The notes beneath the pieces are model-generated. The model had not been told where the DNA came from. It saw only the letters and a list, made by a program, of their open reading frames with translations, and did no database searches. Shown here one piece after another: positions 43,764 to 51,395 of a stretch of 64,000 bases of DNA. The DNA is from Jiangella alkaliphila (GTDB taxonomy: Bacteria; Actinomycetota; Actinomycetes; Jiangellales; Jiangellaceae): positions 806,001 to 870,000 of the forward strand of contig NZ_LT629791.1 of assembly GCF_900105925.1 (NCBI RefSeq), in the 5' to 3' direction. The position numbers and the translations under genes were made by a program. Position 1 is the first letter of the stretch. Each line of letters opens with the position of its first letter.

Positions 43764-44299
43764 TACCTGCTGCTGGATGACCTTCCGCGAAAGTCCTGCC
43801 ACCGAATCGCGTGGTGCCAGGCCAGGTCGCGCCACTGGCAGCGAAGCACGACTTGGGCTGGGTCGTCGACGACCTCCACGCCGAGCAACCGGTCATCGTC
43901 AGCGAACCGGAGGATGGCCAGCGTCCTGGAGTCGAAGAGCCAGAAGTCCTCGTTCGGCAGCGACAGCTCGTTCGCACGGTCGCGGGTGAGGTACCGGATG
44001 TCCTCCCCGGCGCCGACGTTGAGTCTTGCCAAGTCCATCCCAAAGAGCGTGTAGTCGCTGAACGGCTCACCGACCACGCGAACCCGTTCGACCCGTTTGC
44101 CGGCCGCGGTAGCCGCCCGGATGTCTTCCACCCAGTCGGCGAACCAGGCGTCGGCGGCGGGTTCACTCGCAAGGAACTTGCGCAGAGGCTCCTTCTCCTC
44201 GTCTTCGACGTACTGCTCCCGCGTCTCCAGCCGGAATGCTGTGTGCTCGTAGCGGTCGAAGAGGTCGCGGAATGCGGCGCCGGCGAGGAGTTCGGTCAT
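43763..44299 (-). CDS. DUF6879 family protein
   Basis: A 178-residue protein with FRDLFDRYEHTAFRLETREQY then EEKEPLRKFLASEP and DFWLFDSRTLAILRF, matching DUF6879 proteins found next to Xre-DUF5753 regulators. It is coupled on both sides. The biochemical role is not known. Confidence 0.82.
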   Translation of the reverse strand: MTELLAGAAFRDLFDRYEHTAFRLETREQYVEDEEKEPLRKFLASEPAADAWFADWVEDIRAATAAGKRVERVRVVGEPFSDYTLFGMDLARLNVGAGEDIRYLTRDRANELSLPNEDFWLFDSRTLAILRFADDDRLLGVEVVDDPAQVVLRCQWRDLAWHHAIRWQDFRGRSSSSR

Positions 44300-44502
44300 C
44301 GGGCCGAGTCTCCCAGCTGCAGCACGTCGGCGGGGACCTCCACGATCGTCTCGTCAGGTGCGAGGTCACGCAGATCTGCGAGGGCGTCCGGATCGGTCAC
44401 GATCTTGCCTTGCACCACGAAGGTGCCGCGGTCTGTTGCGTACAGCGCTGGGCAACCGTTCTTGCCCGAATCCGAGGTCTTGCCCAGGTAGGTCAGTCGC
44501 AT
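44296..44502 (-). CDS. Small hypothetical protein preceding the DUF6879 gene
   Basis: A 68-residue protein (MRLTYLGKTSDSGKNGCPAL ...). Small proteins of this kind regularly precede DUF6879-DUF5753 gene pairs. It overlaps the DUF6879 start by four bases. Its 5' end abuts the truncated TraG-like gene. Confidence 0.65.
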   Translation of the reverse strand: MRLTYLGKTSDSGKNGCPALYATDRGTFVVQGKIVTDPDALADLRDLAPDETIVEVPADVLQLGDSAR

Positions 44503-44518
44503 GCGTGCGCCTCCAGGT

Positions 44519-45274
44519 CCGCGAATGAGATCCGTCCAACGGGCGCTGGCCGACCCCCGCGTCCTGGACGCCGTCACACCCCGTCCCGGCGAGCACTTCG
44601 ACCCCGCGACCTTCCTCACCCAGCGGGGTACGGTCTACCTGCTCGCCACCGGCGCCGGAGCCGGCGCCTCCTCCGCGCTCGTCGCGGCGTTCGTCGAGGA
44701 CCTCGTCGAGACCGCTCGGCGTCTCGCCGCGCGCTCGCCCGGTGCCCGGCTCGACCCGCCGCTGCTGCTCGCGCTGGACGAGATCGGCAACCTCGCCCCG
44801 CTCCCCTCGCTGCCGGTCCTGATGGCCGACGGCGGGGGCTCCGGCATCACCACCCTGCCGGTGCTGCAATCGATGGCCCTGGCCCGCACCAAATGGGGCG
44901 ACAACGCCGCCGGCGCGATCTGGGACGCCGCCATCGTCAAGGTCATCCTCGGTGGAGCGTCCAACTCACGCGACCTCCAAGACCTCGCCGTGCTCATCGG
45001 CGACCGCGACGAATACACCGGCTCCACCACCGTCGACGCCCACGGCGGCCGCTCCAACCAGCAGTCCATCCGCCGTGTCCCGATCCTCCCGCCCGATCAG
45101 CTGCGCACCCTGCCCTTCGGCACCGGCGTCACCATCCTGCGCGCCGCACCGCCGATCATCACCGACCTGCGCCCCTGGACCACCCGCCCTGACGGCCACC
45201 AGCTGGCCGCCGACCGGGCCGGCATCGAAGCCGCACTGCGCAACGGCGGGAACAGGCGCCTACCTCCCCAATGA
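44519..45274 (+). pseudogene. Truncated TraG/VirD4-like coupling protein (C-terminal part)
   Basis: The frame reads LALDEIGNLAPLPSLPVLM (Walker B), then GITTLPVLQSMALARTKWG and ILGGASNSRDLQDLAVLIGD, the C-terminal half of an actinobacterial type IV coupling ATPase. The N-terminal half with membrane spans and Walker A is absent. The join lies at the start of the small-DUF6879-DUF5753 trio. An ATG at 44501 may give a protein, but it would be non-functional. Confidence 0.78.
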
Positions 45275-45320
45275 CGACGCCACCCAGTCCAGATGGGTGA
45301 CCCGGAGCCTGGAGGTCCTC

Positions 45321-45809
45321 GTGGCGATCAAGACCATGCAGTCCATCAACGGGTTCATCGCATCCGATCCCCAACTCACCTTCACCAACGGCAAGGCCCG
45401 CTTCTACGCCCGGATCGGCATCCGCCACTACGAGCCCCTCGAGGGTGGCCGTTTCCGCGATCTCGAGCCCACGTTCCACGACCTCGTCCAGTTCGGGAAG
45501 TCCGCCGAACGCTCCATCGAACTGCTCCGCAGAGGCGACAACTTCATCGCCCAGGGCTCCGTCCGGACGTACACACGCGACAACGACGGTGTCGAGGAGG
45601 AGGCCGAGCAGTTCGTCGCCAAACGGATCGGCCACGACCTCAACCTCACCAACTACACCGTACAACGCAAGAACGCCGCCGCTCAGCAAGCCCCCGGCCA
45701 CGACACGCCCGCCGCAAGGGCTGCCGCGCCCACCATCCAGCGGCAGCCGCAGTTACCACCTCCCGCACCGCCGGCACCTCCACCGCAGCCAGACACGATC
45801 ACCCGCTGA
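45321..45809 (+). CDS. Single-stranded DNA-binding protein, element-encoded
   Basis: A 162-residue OB-fold protein: INGFIASDPQLTFTNGKARF ... DLVQFGKSAERSIELLRRGDNFIAQGSVRTYTRD. The C-terminal third is Pro-rich but lacks the acidic DDDIPF tip of housekeeping SSB. GTG 45321 follows GGAGG; an ATG five codons in is possible. It belongs to the conjugative-element gene string. Confidence 0.78.
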   Translation: MAIKTMQSINGFIASDPQLTFTNGKARFYARIGIRHYEPLEGGRFRDLEPTFHDLVQFGKSAERSIELLRRGDNFIAQGSVRTYTRDNDGVEEEAEQFVAKRIGHDLNLTNYTVQRKNAAAQQAPGHDTPAARAAAPTIQRQPQLPPPAPPAPPPQPDTITR

Positions 45810-45827
45810 GCCTGCTGGAGATCCGCC

Positions 45828-46358
45828 GTGACCGACCACACCGACGACCCCGACCACGATCTCGACGACGACTGGGAGGGCCCGCCGCCGGCCCGCGCCA
45901 GAACTATCGACTGGCGCCGACTCGGGGCGGACGAGGCCGAACACGAATGGCTCGCCCTGAACGCATGGGTCGACTGGTTGCGGAAGGAGTTCGGCCTGCC
46001 CGCCCAGGTGATCCCACCGGCCTGGCACCGGCACCCCGAGCTGGTCTGGGAGCTGTCAGCGCTGCACCAGCACTGGCTCAACGCCTACGACGCCGGCCAG
46101 CACGCCTCAGCCCCCATCGGCTGGCTCGCCGACTTCCACGCCGCCCGCCAGCGCCTGCGCGACTGGGTCGCCGCCTCCGGCACCCGCCTCGACCGCGACC
46201 GCCCAACCCGCATCACCACCTGGCCCGGCGAGAAATCGATCGACCCACCAGAAGACGCGCCCATCGCCCACCGCGACCGCGACTTCATCGCCTTCCTTCT
46301 CGTCGACGTCCAACGCCGCAGGGATGATGACGACCCCTTCTCCGCGCCCGGCGGGTGA
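45828..46358 (+). CDS. DUF4913-like protein
   Basis: A 176-residue protein with an acidic N-terminus, then EWLALNAWVDWLRKEFGLPA, PPAWHRHPELVWELSALHQHW and WLADFHAARQRL, the pattern of DUF4913 proteins found in actinomycete integrative elements. Function unknown. It overlaps the excisionase-like gene (GTGA). Confidence 0.68.
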   Translation: MTDHTDDPDHDLDDDWEGPPPARARTIDWRRLGADEAEHEWLALNAWVDWLRKEFGLPAQVIPPAWHRHPELVWELSALHQHWLNAYDAGQHASAPIGWLADFHAARQRLRDWVAASGTRLDRDRPTRITTWPGEKSIDPPEDAPIAHRDRDFIAFLLVDVQRRRDDDDPFSAPGG

Positions 46359-46678
46359 CCGCCGTGAGCGAACGCCGCAGCACTCCATCCGACGCTGCGA
46401 ATGTCCAGCTGTACACGGCGGACGAAGCCGCCGTGCTGCTGCGCTGCAAGCCGTCATGGCTGAACGAACAGGCCCGCAAACGGCAGATCCCATTCACACT
46501 CGTCGGCGGCTCATACCGGTTCAGCACGGCGCACCTGCTCCAGATCATCGCCGACCACGAGCACCTACCGACCGACGCCACGGATCAGGCAAAAGGCCGA
46601 CGAGGACGTGCACGGTCGACAGCGGCGGATGCGCCACTGCGGGCGCGCCCACCCCGCGCGCGACGCGGCTCAGAGTGA
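46355..46678 (+). CDS. Excisionase-like helix-turn-helix protein
   Basis: A 107-residue protein with a MerR/Xis-type HTH (LYTADEAAVLLRCKPSWLNE ... IPFTLVGGSYRF). The C-terminus is Arg-rich. It lies directly before the integrase gene, the usual xis-int order, so it probably directs excision. GTG 46355 or 46364 may be the start. Confidence 0.8.
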   Translation: MTAVSERRSTPSDAANVQLYTADEAAVLLRCKPSWLNEQARKRQIPFTLVGGSYRFSTAHLLQIIADHEHLPTDATDQAKGRRGRARSTAADAPLRARPPRARRGSE

Positions 46679-46688
46679 GCGGATCGCC

Positions 46689-48170
46689 ATGGGCTACGCC
46701 GAGAAGCGCGACGGCTACTACGTCGGCCGCTACAGCGCCGGACATGGCAGCTGGCCATTGGTCAAGACCGAAGAGGGCGAGACCATCCGCTTCCCCACCA
46801 AACGAGCGGCGGTCACCGCCGCCAACGACGAGGAGGCGAAGAGGCGGCAGGGCCGGCGGATCCTCAGTCGCGGACCGATCACCTTCGGCGACTGGGCGAA
46901 CGCCTGGTACAAGGACCTCGACCTGGCCCAGTCGACCATGCAGAACTACAGGCATCATCTCGAAGAGCACCTGCTGCCCGAGTTCGAGGACGACCTCCTC
47001 ACCGACATCACCACGGGCAGGATCGGTGAGTGGGAGCGCAAGGAACGCCGTGCTGGCTACAGCCAGTCCTCCGTGCGGACCTGGCGCACCACCCTGTCCA
47101 CCATCCTCGGCGATGCAGCCGACGAAGAGCTCATCGACGCCAACCCGGCGGTCCGGTCGCGCCGCCGTGGACGACGGGCAGGCCGCCGCCAGGACCGCGG
47201 CCCGGAGAAGGCCACCACGAGCTCGCTCGGCGCCCTGCTCATCGCCGAACGCGCCGCCATCCTCAGCGGTCGCAACGACGAGTTCGCCGCGATACAGCTC
47301 GTGTACTGGACCGGCCTGCGCTGGGGCGAACTCGTTGGCCTGGAAGCCAGGTTCGTACGGCCAGGAACGCTCAGAGTCGAATGGCAACTCTGGGAGGACG
47401 ACACCGGCAACTTCCACCGGCTGCCGCCCAAGGACGACTCCTACCGCGACATCGATCTACCCAGCTGGCTGACCGGCCTCGTCAACGACCACCTGTCGCA
47501 CAATGCCGCTCAACCCTGCCCTTGCCATGGCAACCGCTACCTGTTCCCGGGCCAGCGCAGCGTCCATCCTCGCCGGTCGTCGTTCAGCGACTGGATCTTC
47601 GACCCCGCCACGACCGGCTGGTTTCCATCTCGCGGCCAACGTGCTCCACGAAGACCCGTGCCGGTCGCTGCCGAGACCTGGCCGGGGTCAGTCGAACGCG
47701 GCCGTGGCAACGCCGCCCGAGCCAGCGCATGCTGGCTGCCGATCGAACCAGATCTCACCCCGCACGGCCTGCGCCACAGCCACAAGACACTGATGGTGGA
47801 GCACCGTGTGCCCGAGATCCTGTCCCACGAACGTCTCGGACATCAGCTCGAGGGAATCGGCGGGGTCTACTCCCACATCACCGGCACCATGCGCGACGAC
47901 CTCATGGACCTGCTGACCACCGAGTGGCACGCGGCGCTGGCCGCGCGCTACGCCATGCACCCGACGTCGCCGGTCACTGCGCTCAACGAGCTCCTGCGGG
48001 AACAGGCCGGGCCTAGTCCATTGGACAGCAGCATCACGCTGAACGAACGCCAACCAGACCGGCTCAGGTCTCGACGACCCGCCCTGAAGCAGAGCGCACA
48101 GCGGGCAACGATTCATCGGGTGAACTCACCGAACGAGGCGACTCGGGGCTTGGATCCGCCGACCTTGTGA
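46689..48170 (+). CDS. Tyrosine site-specific integrase
   Basis: A 493-residue integrase: SAM-like N-terminal core-binding domain (FGDWANAWYKDLDLAQSTMQ), catalytic Arg in WTGLRWGELVGLE, HGLRHSH box, LGHQ histidine and nucleophile Tyr in GVYSHIT. It has an unusual insert between the first Arg and the HxxR box, with a CPCHG motif. ATG 46689 opens with MGYAEKRDGYYVGRY, typical for this group. It should integrate the element at a tRNA gene; tRNA-Pro 3 kb further on is the candidate. Confidence 0.9.
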   Translation: MGYAEKRDGYYVGRYSAGHGSWPLVKTEEGETIRFPTKRAAVTAANDEEAKRRQGRRILSRGPITFGDWANAWYKDLDLAQSTMQNYRHHLEEHLLPEFEDDLLTDITTGRIGEWERKERRAGYSQSSVRTWRTTLSTILGDAADEELIDANPAVRSRRRGRRAGRRQDRGPEKATTSSLGALLIAERAAILSGRNDEFAAIQLVYWTGLRWGELVGLEARFVRPGTLRVEWQLWEDDTGNFHRLPPKDDSYRDIDLPSWLTGLVNDHLSHNAAQPCPCHGNRYLFPGQRSVHPRRSSFSDWIFDPATTGWFPSRGQRAPRRPVPVAAETWPGSVERGRGNAARASACWLPIEPDLTPHGLRHSHKTLMVEHRVPEILSHERLGHQLEGIGGVYSHITGTMRDDLMDLLTTEWHAALAARYAMHPTSPVTALNELLREQAGPSPLDSSITLNERQPDRLRSRRPALKQSAQRATIHRVNSPNEATRGLDPPTL

Positions 48171-48200
48171 GCACGGAAGCGTGTACTTCTGGTCCTCGGG

Positions 48201-48533
48201 TCAGGGACGTGGGGCGTACATGATGACGGCGACTCCGACGAGGCAGATCGCGGCGCCGACGACGTCGTAGCGATCGGGGCGGAACCCGTCGAAGATCATG
48301 CCCCAGGCGAGAGAGCCAGCAACGAAGACGCCTCCGTAGGCGGCGAGGATGCGCCCGAAGTGCGCGTCGGGCTGGAGCGTGGCGACGAAGCCGTAGAGAC
48401 CGAGTCCGATGATGCCCGCCCCGATCCAGAGCAGGCCGCGGTGTTCCCGGACGCCTTGCCAGACCAGCCAGGCACCGCCGATCTCGGCGATGGCGGCCAC
48501 GACGAACAGGACGATGGAGCGGACGGTGTTCAC
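48201..48533 (-). CDS. YnfA family small membrane protein
   Basis: A 110-residue protein with four spans: [54 protein letters not shown] and the final [13 protein letters not shown]. This is the UPF0060/YnfA family, inner-membrane proteins related in fold to small multidrug transporters. GTG 48533 is chosen at the conserved start. It is last in a minus-strand metal-related gene set. Confidence 0.85.
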   Translation of the reverse strand: MNTVRSIVLFVVAAIAEIGGAWLVWQGVREHRGLLWIGAGIIGLGLYGFVATLQPDAHFGRILAAYGGVFVAGSLAWGMIFDGFRPDRYDVVGAAICLVGVAVIMYAPRP

Positions 48534-48621
48534 GGTGTGGAAGTTATCGGAGCCGTCCCGACGGCGTGACGGATGCGCCCGCCAGCCGGGATCGCGCTCT
48601 GACCGGCGGGCCTGCCCGAGT

Positions 48622-49308
48622 TCACCGGCTGAGGCCAGCCGCCGTCGCCGCCTGCAGAGCCAGACCGTCCAGGACGGTGCTCTGCTCCATCGGCACGTCC
48701 ACCTGCATGCGCACCACGCCGCCGCGTGGCGGGCTGAAGGTGAAGGTGAAGAAGGAGCAGCAGCTGGTCTCCCGCGCGGCCAGGTCGCGGGCACGGTCGT
48801 CAGCTGCCTCCTCGAGGTCGAGCAGGAGCCGGGTCGGCTCGGGCCGCTCGACCTCACGCAGCGATCGGGCGAAGAGGTCGGCGAACTCATCCAGCCGGAA
48901 CGGCCGTTCAGCGGTGGGCAGTGTGCACGCATCAGGTGCCCAGGCGAGGAGCTGTGCACTCGAGGGCGCGGTCGCGGCGAGCGACGTGTCCACCATCGCC
49001 CGTACCGTCGCCTCCGGGTAAGCGCCGATCAGCGGCGCACCGACCGCGGCACCGGCCCTGAACAACTGCAAGGTCGGTGTCGACCGGACATCGAACCGGG
49101 TGACCAACTCGGGCGCCTCGTCCACGTTCACCATGATGAACTCGGCCTGGCCGGCCAGCTCGCGGGCGACGGCGTCCAGGACCGGAGCCATCCGCCGGCA
49201 CGACCCGCACCAGGTCGCGTAGAACTCGACGAGGACCGGACCGGTGCCGGCGATCACCGCGTCGAACTCGCTCTGATCTATCTCTCGCACCACCGCTGTG
49301 CTGCTCAC
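48622..49308 (-). CDS. Thioredoxin domain fused to a vicinal-cysteine domain
   Basis: A 228-residue protein. Residues 1-110 are a thioredoxin fold with active site WCGSC (Cys34/Cys37) and cis-Pro in RSTPTLQLF. Residues ~120-228 form a second domain beginning [14 protein letters not shown] (Cys128) and containing [14 protein letters not shown] (Cys183/Cys184). That second domain occurs as a stand-alone or fused unit near metal regulators in actinobacteria, but I know no proven function. The CC pair could hold a soft metal and the thioredoxin could reduce it. A MerR-type promoter precedes the gene. Confidence 0.75.
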   Translation of the reverse strand: MSSTAVVREIDQSEFDAVIAGTGPVLVEFYATWCGSCRRMAPVLDAVARELAGQAEFIMVNVDEAPELVTRFDVRSTPTLQLFRAGAAVGAPLIGAYPEATVRAMVDTSLAATAPSSAQLLAWAPDACTLPTAERPFRLDEFADLFARSLREVERPEPTRLLLDLEEAADDRARDLAARETSCCSFFTFTFSPPRGGVVRMQVDVPMEQSTVLDGLALQAATAAGLSR

Positions 49309-49360
49309 GTGATCCGTCCCTTCGTCATTGCCAGACCGGTGTTCCGGCCTCCGTCTTCGA

Positions 49361-49391
49361 CGGTAAACCTGTTCCTAGGTACCGGTTGCAA
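49361..49391 (-). promoter_or_regulatory. MerR-type promoter of the thioredoxin-fusion gene
   Basis: On the minus strand, -35 TTGCAA (49386-49391) and -10 TTACCG (49361-49366) are separated by 19 bp, the over-long spacer of MerR-activated promoters. The spacer carries an imperfect palindrome (plus strand ACCTGTTCCTAGGTACCGGT, 49367-49386) centred on CCTAGG. The MerR-family gene at 50174-50884 is the obvious candidate activator. Confidence 0.65.
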
Positions 49392-49431
49392 CCTCTTGTG
49401 GTGCACCACACACCGCGCCCGTGTCCGACCC

Positions 49432-49866
49432 TCACGCTCCGAGCAACCGGCGCTGACGGGCCAGGTGATGCACCGCGGCGAACCACATGCTCCCGACGAC
49501 CAGATGCATGACCGCCAGCGTCAGCTTCGTGACGGGCTCGGCGTCGTTGAAGAACGGCACCATCACGACCGCCAGCGCGACGCCGGACCAACCTAGCCAC
49601 GGCCACACCGTCGCCGCGTTGCGGCGGCTCAGTTCCAGCAGGACGCCACCGACCAGCCACGGCACGACCGTCATCACGGCGATCGCCCGCGGCCCGACGG
49701 TCTCGGGGCGGTTACCGATGAACGACACCACGTCGAACTCGACCCCGGCGGTCCGGCCAGCCGCGTACACCGCCAGGTTCACGAGCAGCGCGGCCGCGCC
49801 GGTCACCGTCAGCAGCAGCGGCTGCGCACCCAACCGTGCCGCAGCCGTACCGGTCGCGGGTGTCAC
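49432..49866 (-). CDS. DUF6069-like membrane protein
   Basis: A 144-residue protein with four membrane spans; landmarks LVNLAVYAAGRTAGVEFDVV and TLAVMHLVVGSMWFAAVHHL. It resembles DUF6069 family proteins, function unknown. GTG 49866 overlaps the stop of the MerF-like gene (GTGA), so it is part of the MerR operon. Confidence 0.7.
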   Translation of the reverse strand: MTPATGTAAARLGAQPLLLTVTGAAALLVNLAVYAAGRTAGVEFDVVSFIGNRPETVGPRAIAVMTVVPWLVGGVLLELSRRNAATVWPWLGWSGVALAVVMVPFFNDAEPVTKLTLAVMHLVVGSMWFAAVHHLARQRRLLGA

Positions 49867-50177
49867 CGGCCCTCAGCTCGCGAACCCGGCTCCTGATCCG
49901 GGCCGGTCCCGAAGCGCAGCCCAGGCATACCGACGTCGATCGGCTCACCGGCCGGCGCCGCACAGGCAGCATCCCTTCTCCGACGCCGAAGCCACACCGT
50001 CACCACGAGCGCCGCCACTGCGGCAACCGCCAACCCGGGCACCCAGATCGAGCCGGCCACAGCACCGAGCGCCACCGCGCCCGCCACCAGCCACGGCGCA
50101 CAACACGCCGCACACGCCGCGACGGCGACGATGCCGACACCGCGGCCGGCCCAGGTCGACCCCCGCTCGTCGCTCAT
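49863..50177 (-). CDS. Small membrane protein with paired cysteines, MerF-like
   Basis: A 104-residue protein. The first span holds Cys22, Cys25 and Cys26 (AACAACCAPWLVAG), the second span follows, and a cytoplasmic RRRRRDAACAAP places Cys72 after it. A CC pair in helix 1 and a cysteine after helix 2 is the pattern of MerF/MerT-type mercury importers, which pass Hg(II) inward to MerA. It is coupled between the MerR gene and the DUF6069-like gene. Overall similarity to MerF is weak, so the transport role is inference. Confidence 0.5.
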   Translation of the reverse strand: MSDERGSTWAGRGVGIVAVAACAACCAPWLVAGAVALGAVAGSIWVPGLAVAAVAALVVTVWLRRRRRDAACAAPAGEPIDVGMPGLRFGTGPDQEPGSRAEGR

Positions 50178-50884
50178 GCGGGCAGTCCGGCCACGTCAGC
50201 GAGCATGGCTGCACCGGACTCGGCGATGCGCACGGTCAGCTCGATCCAATCGGTGGTCAGGTGCAGAGTCACCCCGGTGCCGCCGGAGCCGTCCTCGCCC
50301 AATTGCGCCGCAGCCCAGTCGGCGACTTCTGCGACAAGCGCCGCCGTCAGCGGGAAGACGACCCGAACACCGTCGGGAAGCTCCTCACGCGCCGATGCCT
50401 GCGTGAGCAGACGCCGCCACCGCCTCGTCCGGTCATCCGCATGAGCCGCCACCAGCTCGACCAGCACCGGCCCGGACCCGCCCTCGACCACGCAACCGCA
50501 CGCCGGCCCGCACGCGCCCTTGGGCGCAGGCATGGCCAACATTGCGTGTACCTGAGCCAACCGAGCCGAGAACGCCGCCAGCTCGGCTCGCCGCCGGTCC
50601 GCGTCCTCGATGCGCTGCGTCACCAGCGGAAGCATCCCGTCCCGAACGTGCGCGCACACCCCCGAGTCCCAGACGGCAAGCAGCTCGCGGATCTCCTCCA
50701 GCGCCAGCCCGAGCATCTTCGCCGACGGGATGAACTCCAGCCGCTGCGCCGAGGTCTCGTCGTACACCCGATAGCCCGACGAGGTCCGCCCGGCCAGTAG
50801 CAGCCCCTCAGCCTCGTAGTAGCGCAACGTCGTCGCCGGCACGCCAGAGCGCTCCGCCAGCTCCGAAATCCTGTACGTCCCCAT
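50174..50884 (-). CDS. MerR family metal-responsive regulator
   Basis: A 236-residue protein: MerR DNA-binding domain (YRISELAERSGVPATTLRYY, SGYRVYDETSAQRLEFI), dimerisation helix, and metal-type cysteines Cys77 plus Cys125/Cys129/Cys131 (GACGPACGC). A ~100-residue C-terminal domain (from about residue 133) of unknown role follows. ATG 50884 lies right behind a 19-bp-spacer promoter, so its mRNA may be nearly leaderless. It should activate its own operon and probably the thioredoxin gene. Hg(II), Zn(II), Cu(I) or Cd(II) are all possible. Confidence 0.85.
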   Translation of the reverse strand: MGTYRISELAERSGVPATTLRYYEAEGLLLAGRTSSGYRVYDETSAQRLEFIPSAKMLGLALEEIRELLAVWDSGVCAHVRDGMLPLVTQRIEDADRRRAELAAFSARLAQVHAMLAMPAPKGACGPACGCVVEGGSGPVLVELVAAHADDRTRRWRRLLTQASAREELPDGVRVVFPLTAALVAEVADWAAAQLGEDGSGGTGVTLHLTTDWIELTVRIAESGAAMLADVAGLPA

Positions 50885-50892
50885 GCCAGGCA

Positions 50893-50923
50893 CCGTAAAC
50901 CTTCGACCCGACTCGAAGGTCAA
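50893..50923 (-). promoter_or_regulatory. MerR-type promoter and operator
   Basis: On the minus strand, -35 TTGACC (50918-50923) and -10 TTACGG (50893-50898) have a 19-bp spacer. A perfect 8-bp inverted repeat ACCTTCGA / TCGAAGGT with a 6-bp centre (50899-50920) fills the spacer. This is the classical architecture twisted open by activated MerR proteins. The -10 lies only ~9 bp from the ATG. Confidence 0.82.
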
Positions 50924-51078
50924 GCAATCCGGCACGGGCAGACGGACCCGCGGCCACAGAATCGACAAGGCCCGTCTACGGCGTGCGCCTCGGAGGAAAC
51001 CGGACACAGCTCGCCAGACAGCAGCGCAACTCTGAGAACGCGCTTCTCGACTGACTCAGGTCACGACCGACCCAGAAT

Positions 51079-51159
51079 CGCATCGCCCAGCAGGCGTTGA
51101 TTCATCGGATGAATAGTGGTGGATGAGGCGACTCCAGGCGTAGAGCCGCAGACCTGTGG
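51079..51159 (+). pseudogene. Decayed integrase 3' end next to tRNA-Pro
   Basis: The stretch reads IHRMNS and then, after a one-base shift, DEATPGVEPQT. This matches the last residues of the integrase at 46689-48170 (IHRVNS, then NEATRGLDPPT), and the DNA is similar from about 48091 to 48170. No upstream integrase body is present. It looks like the end of a lost related integrase beside the tRNA-Pro attachment site. Confidence 0.6.
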
Positions 51160-51236
51160 CCAAGATCATCCCCTGGAATTCCCCTGAACCATGATCCAAT
51201 CACCGTTGAAAGGTGATCAACATCCCTCTGACCTGT

Positions 51237-51311
<75 letters not shown>

Positions 51312-51395
51312 AAGTGCTGAGTCAGCATATCCGAGCCGGGCGCAGGATCGAAATCCGGTTCAGCAGTCGGTCACCCGGTGCTGCGCGGCACGGGC

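Noticed and set aside
51163-51185. A third AAGATCATCCC copy near tRNA-Pro
   Set aside because: Only ~11 bp match copies A and B at 26779 and 34640, and the DLWDDL coding pattern is absent; taken as chance.
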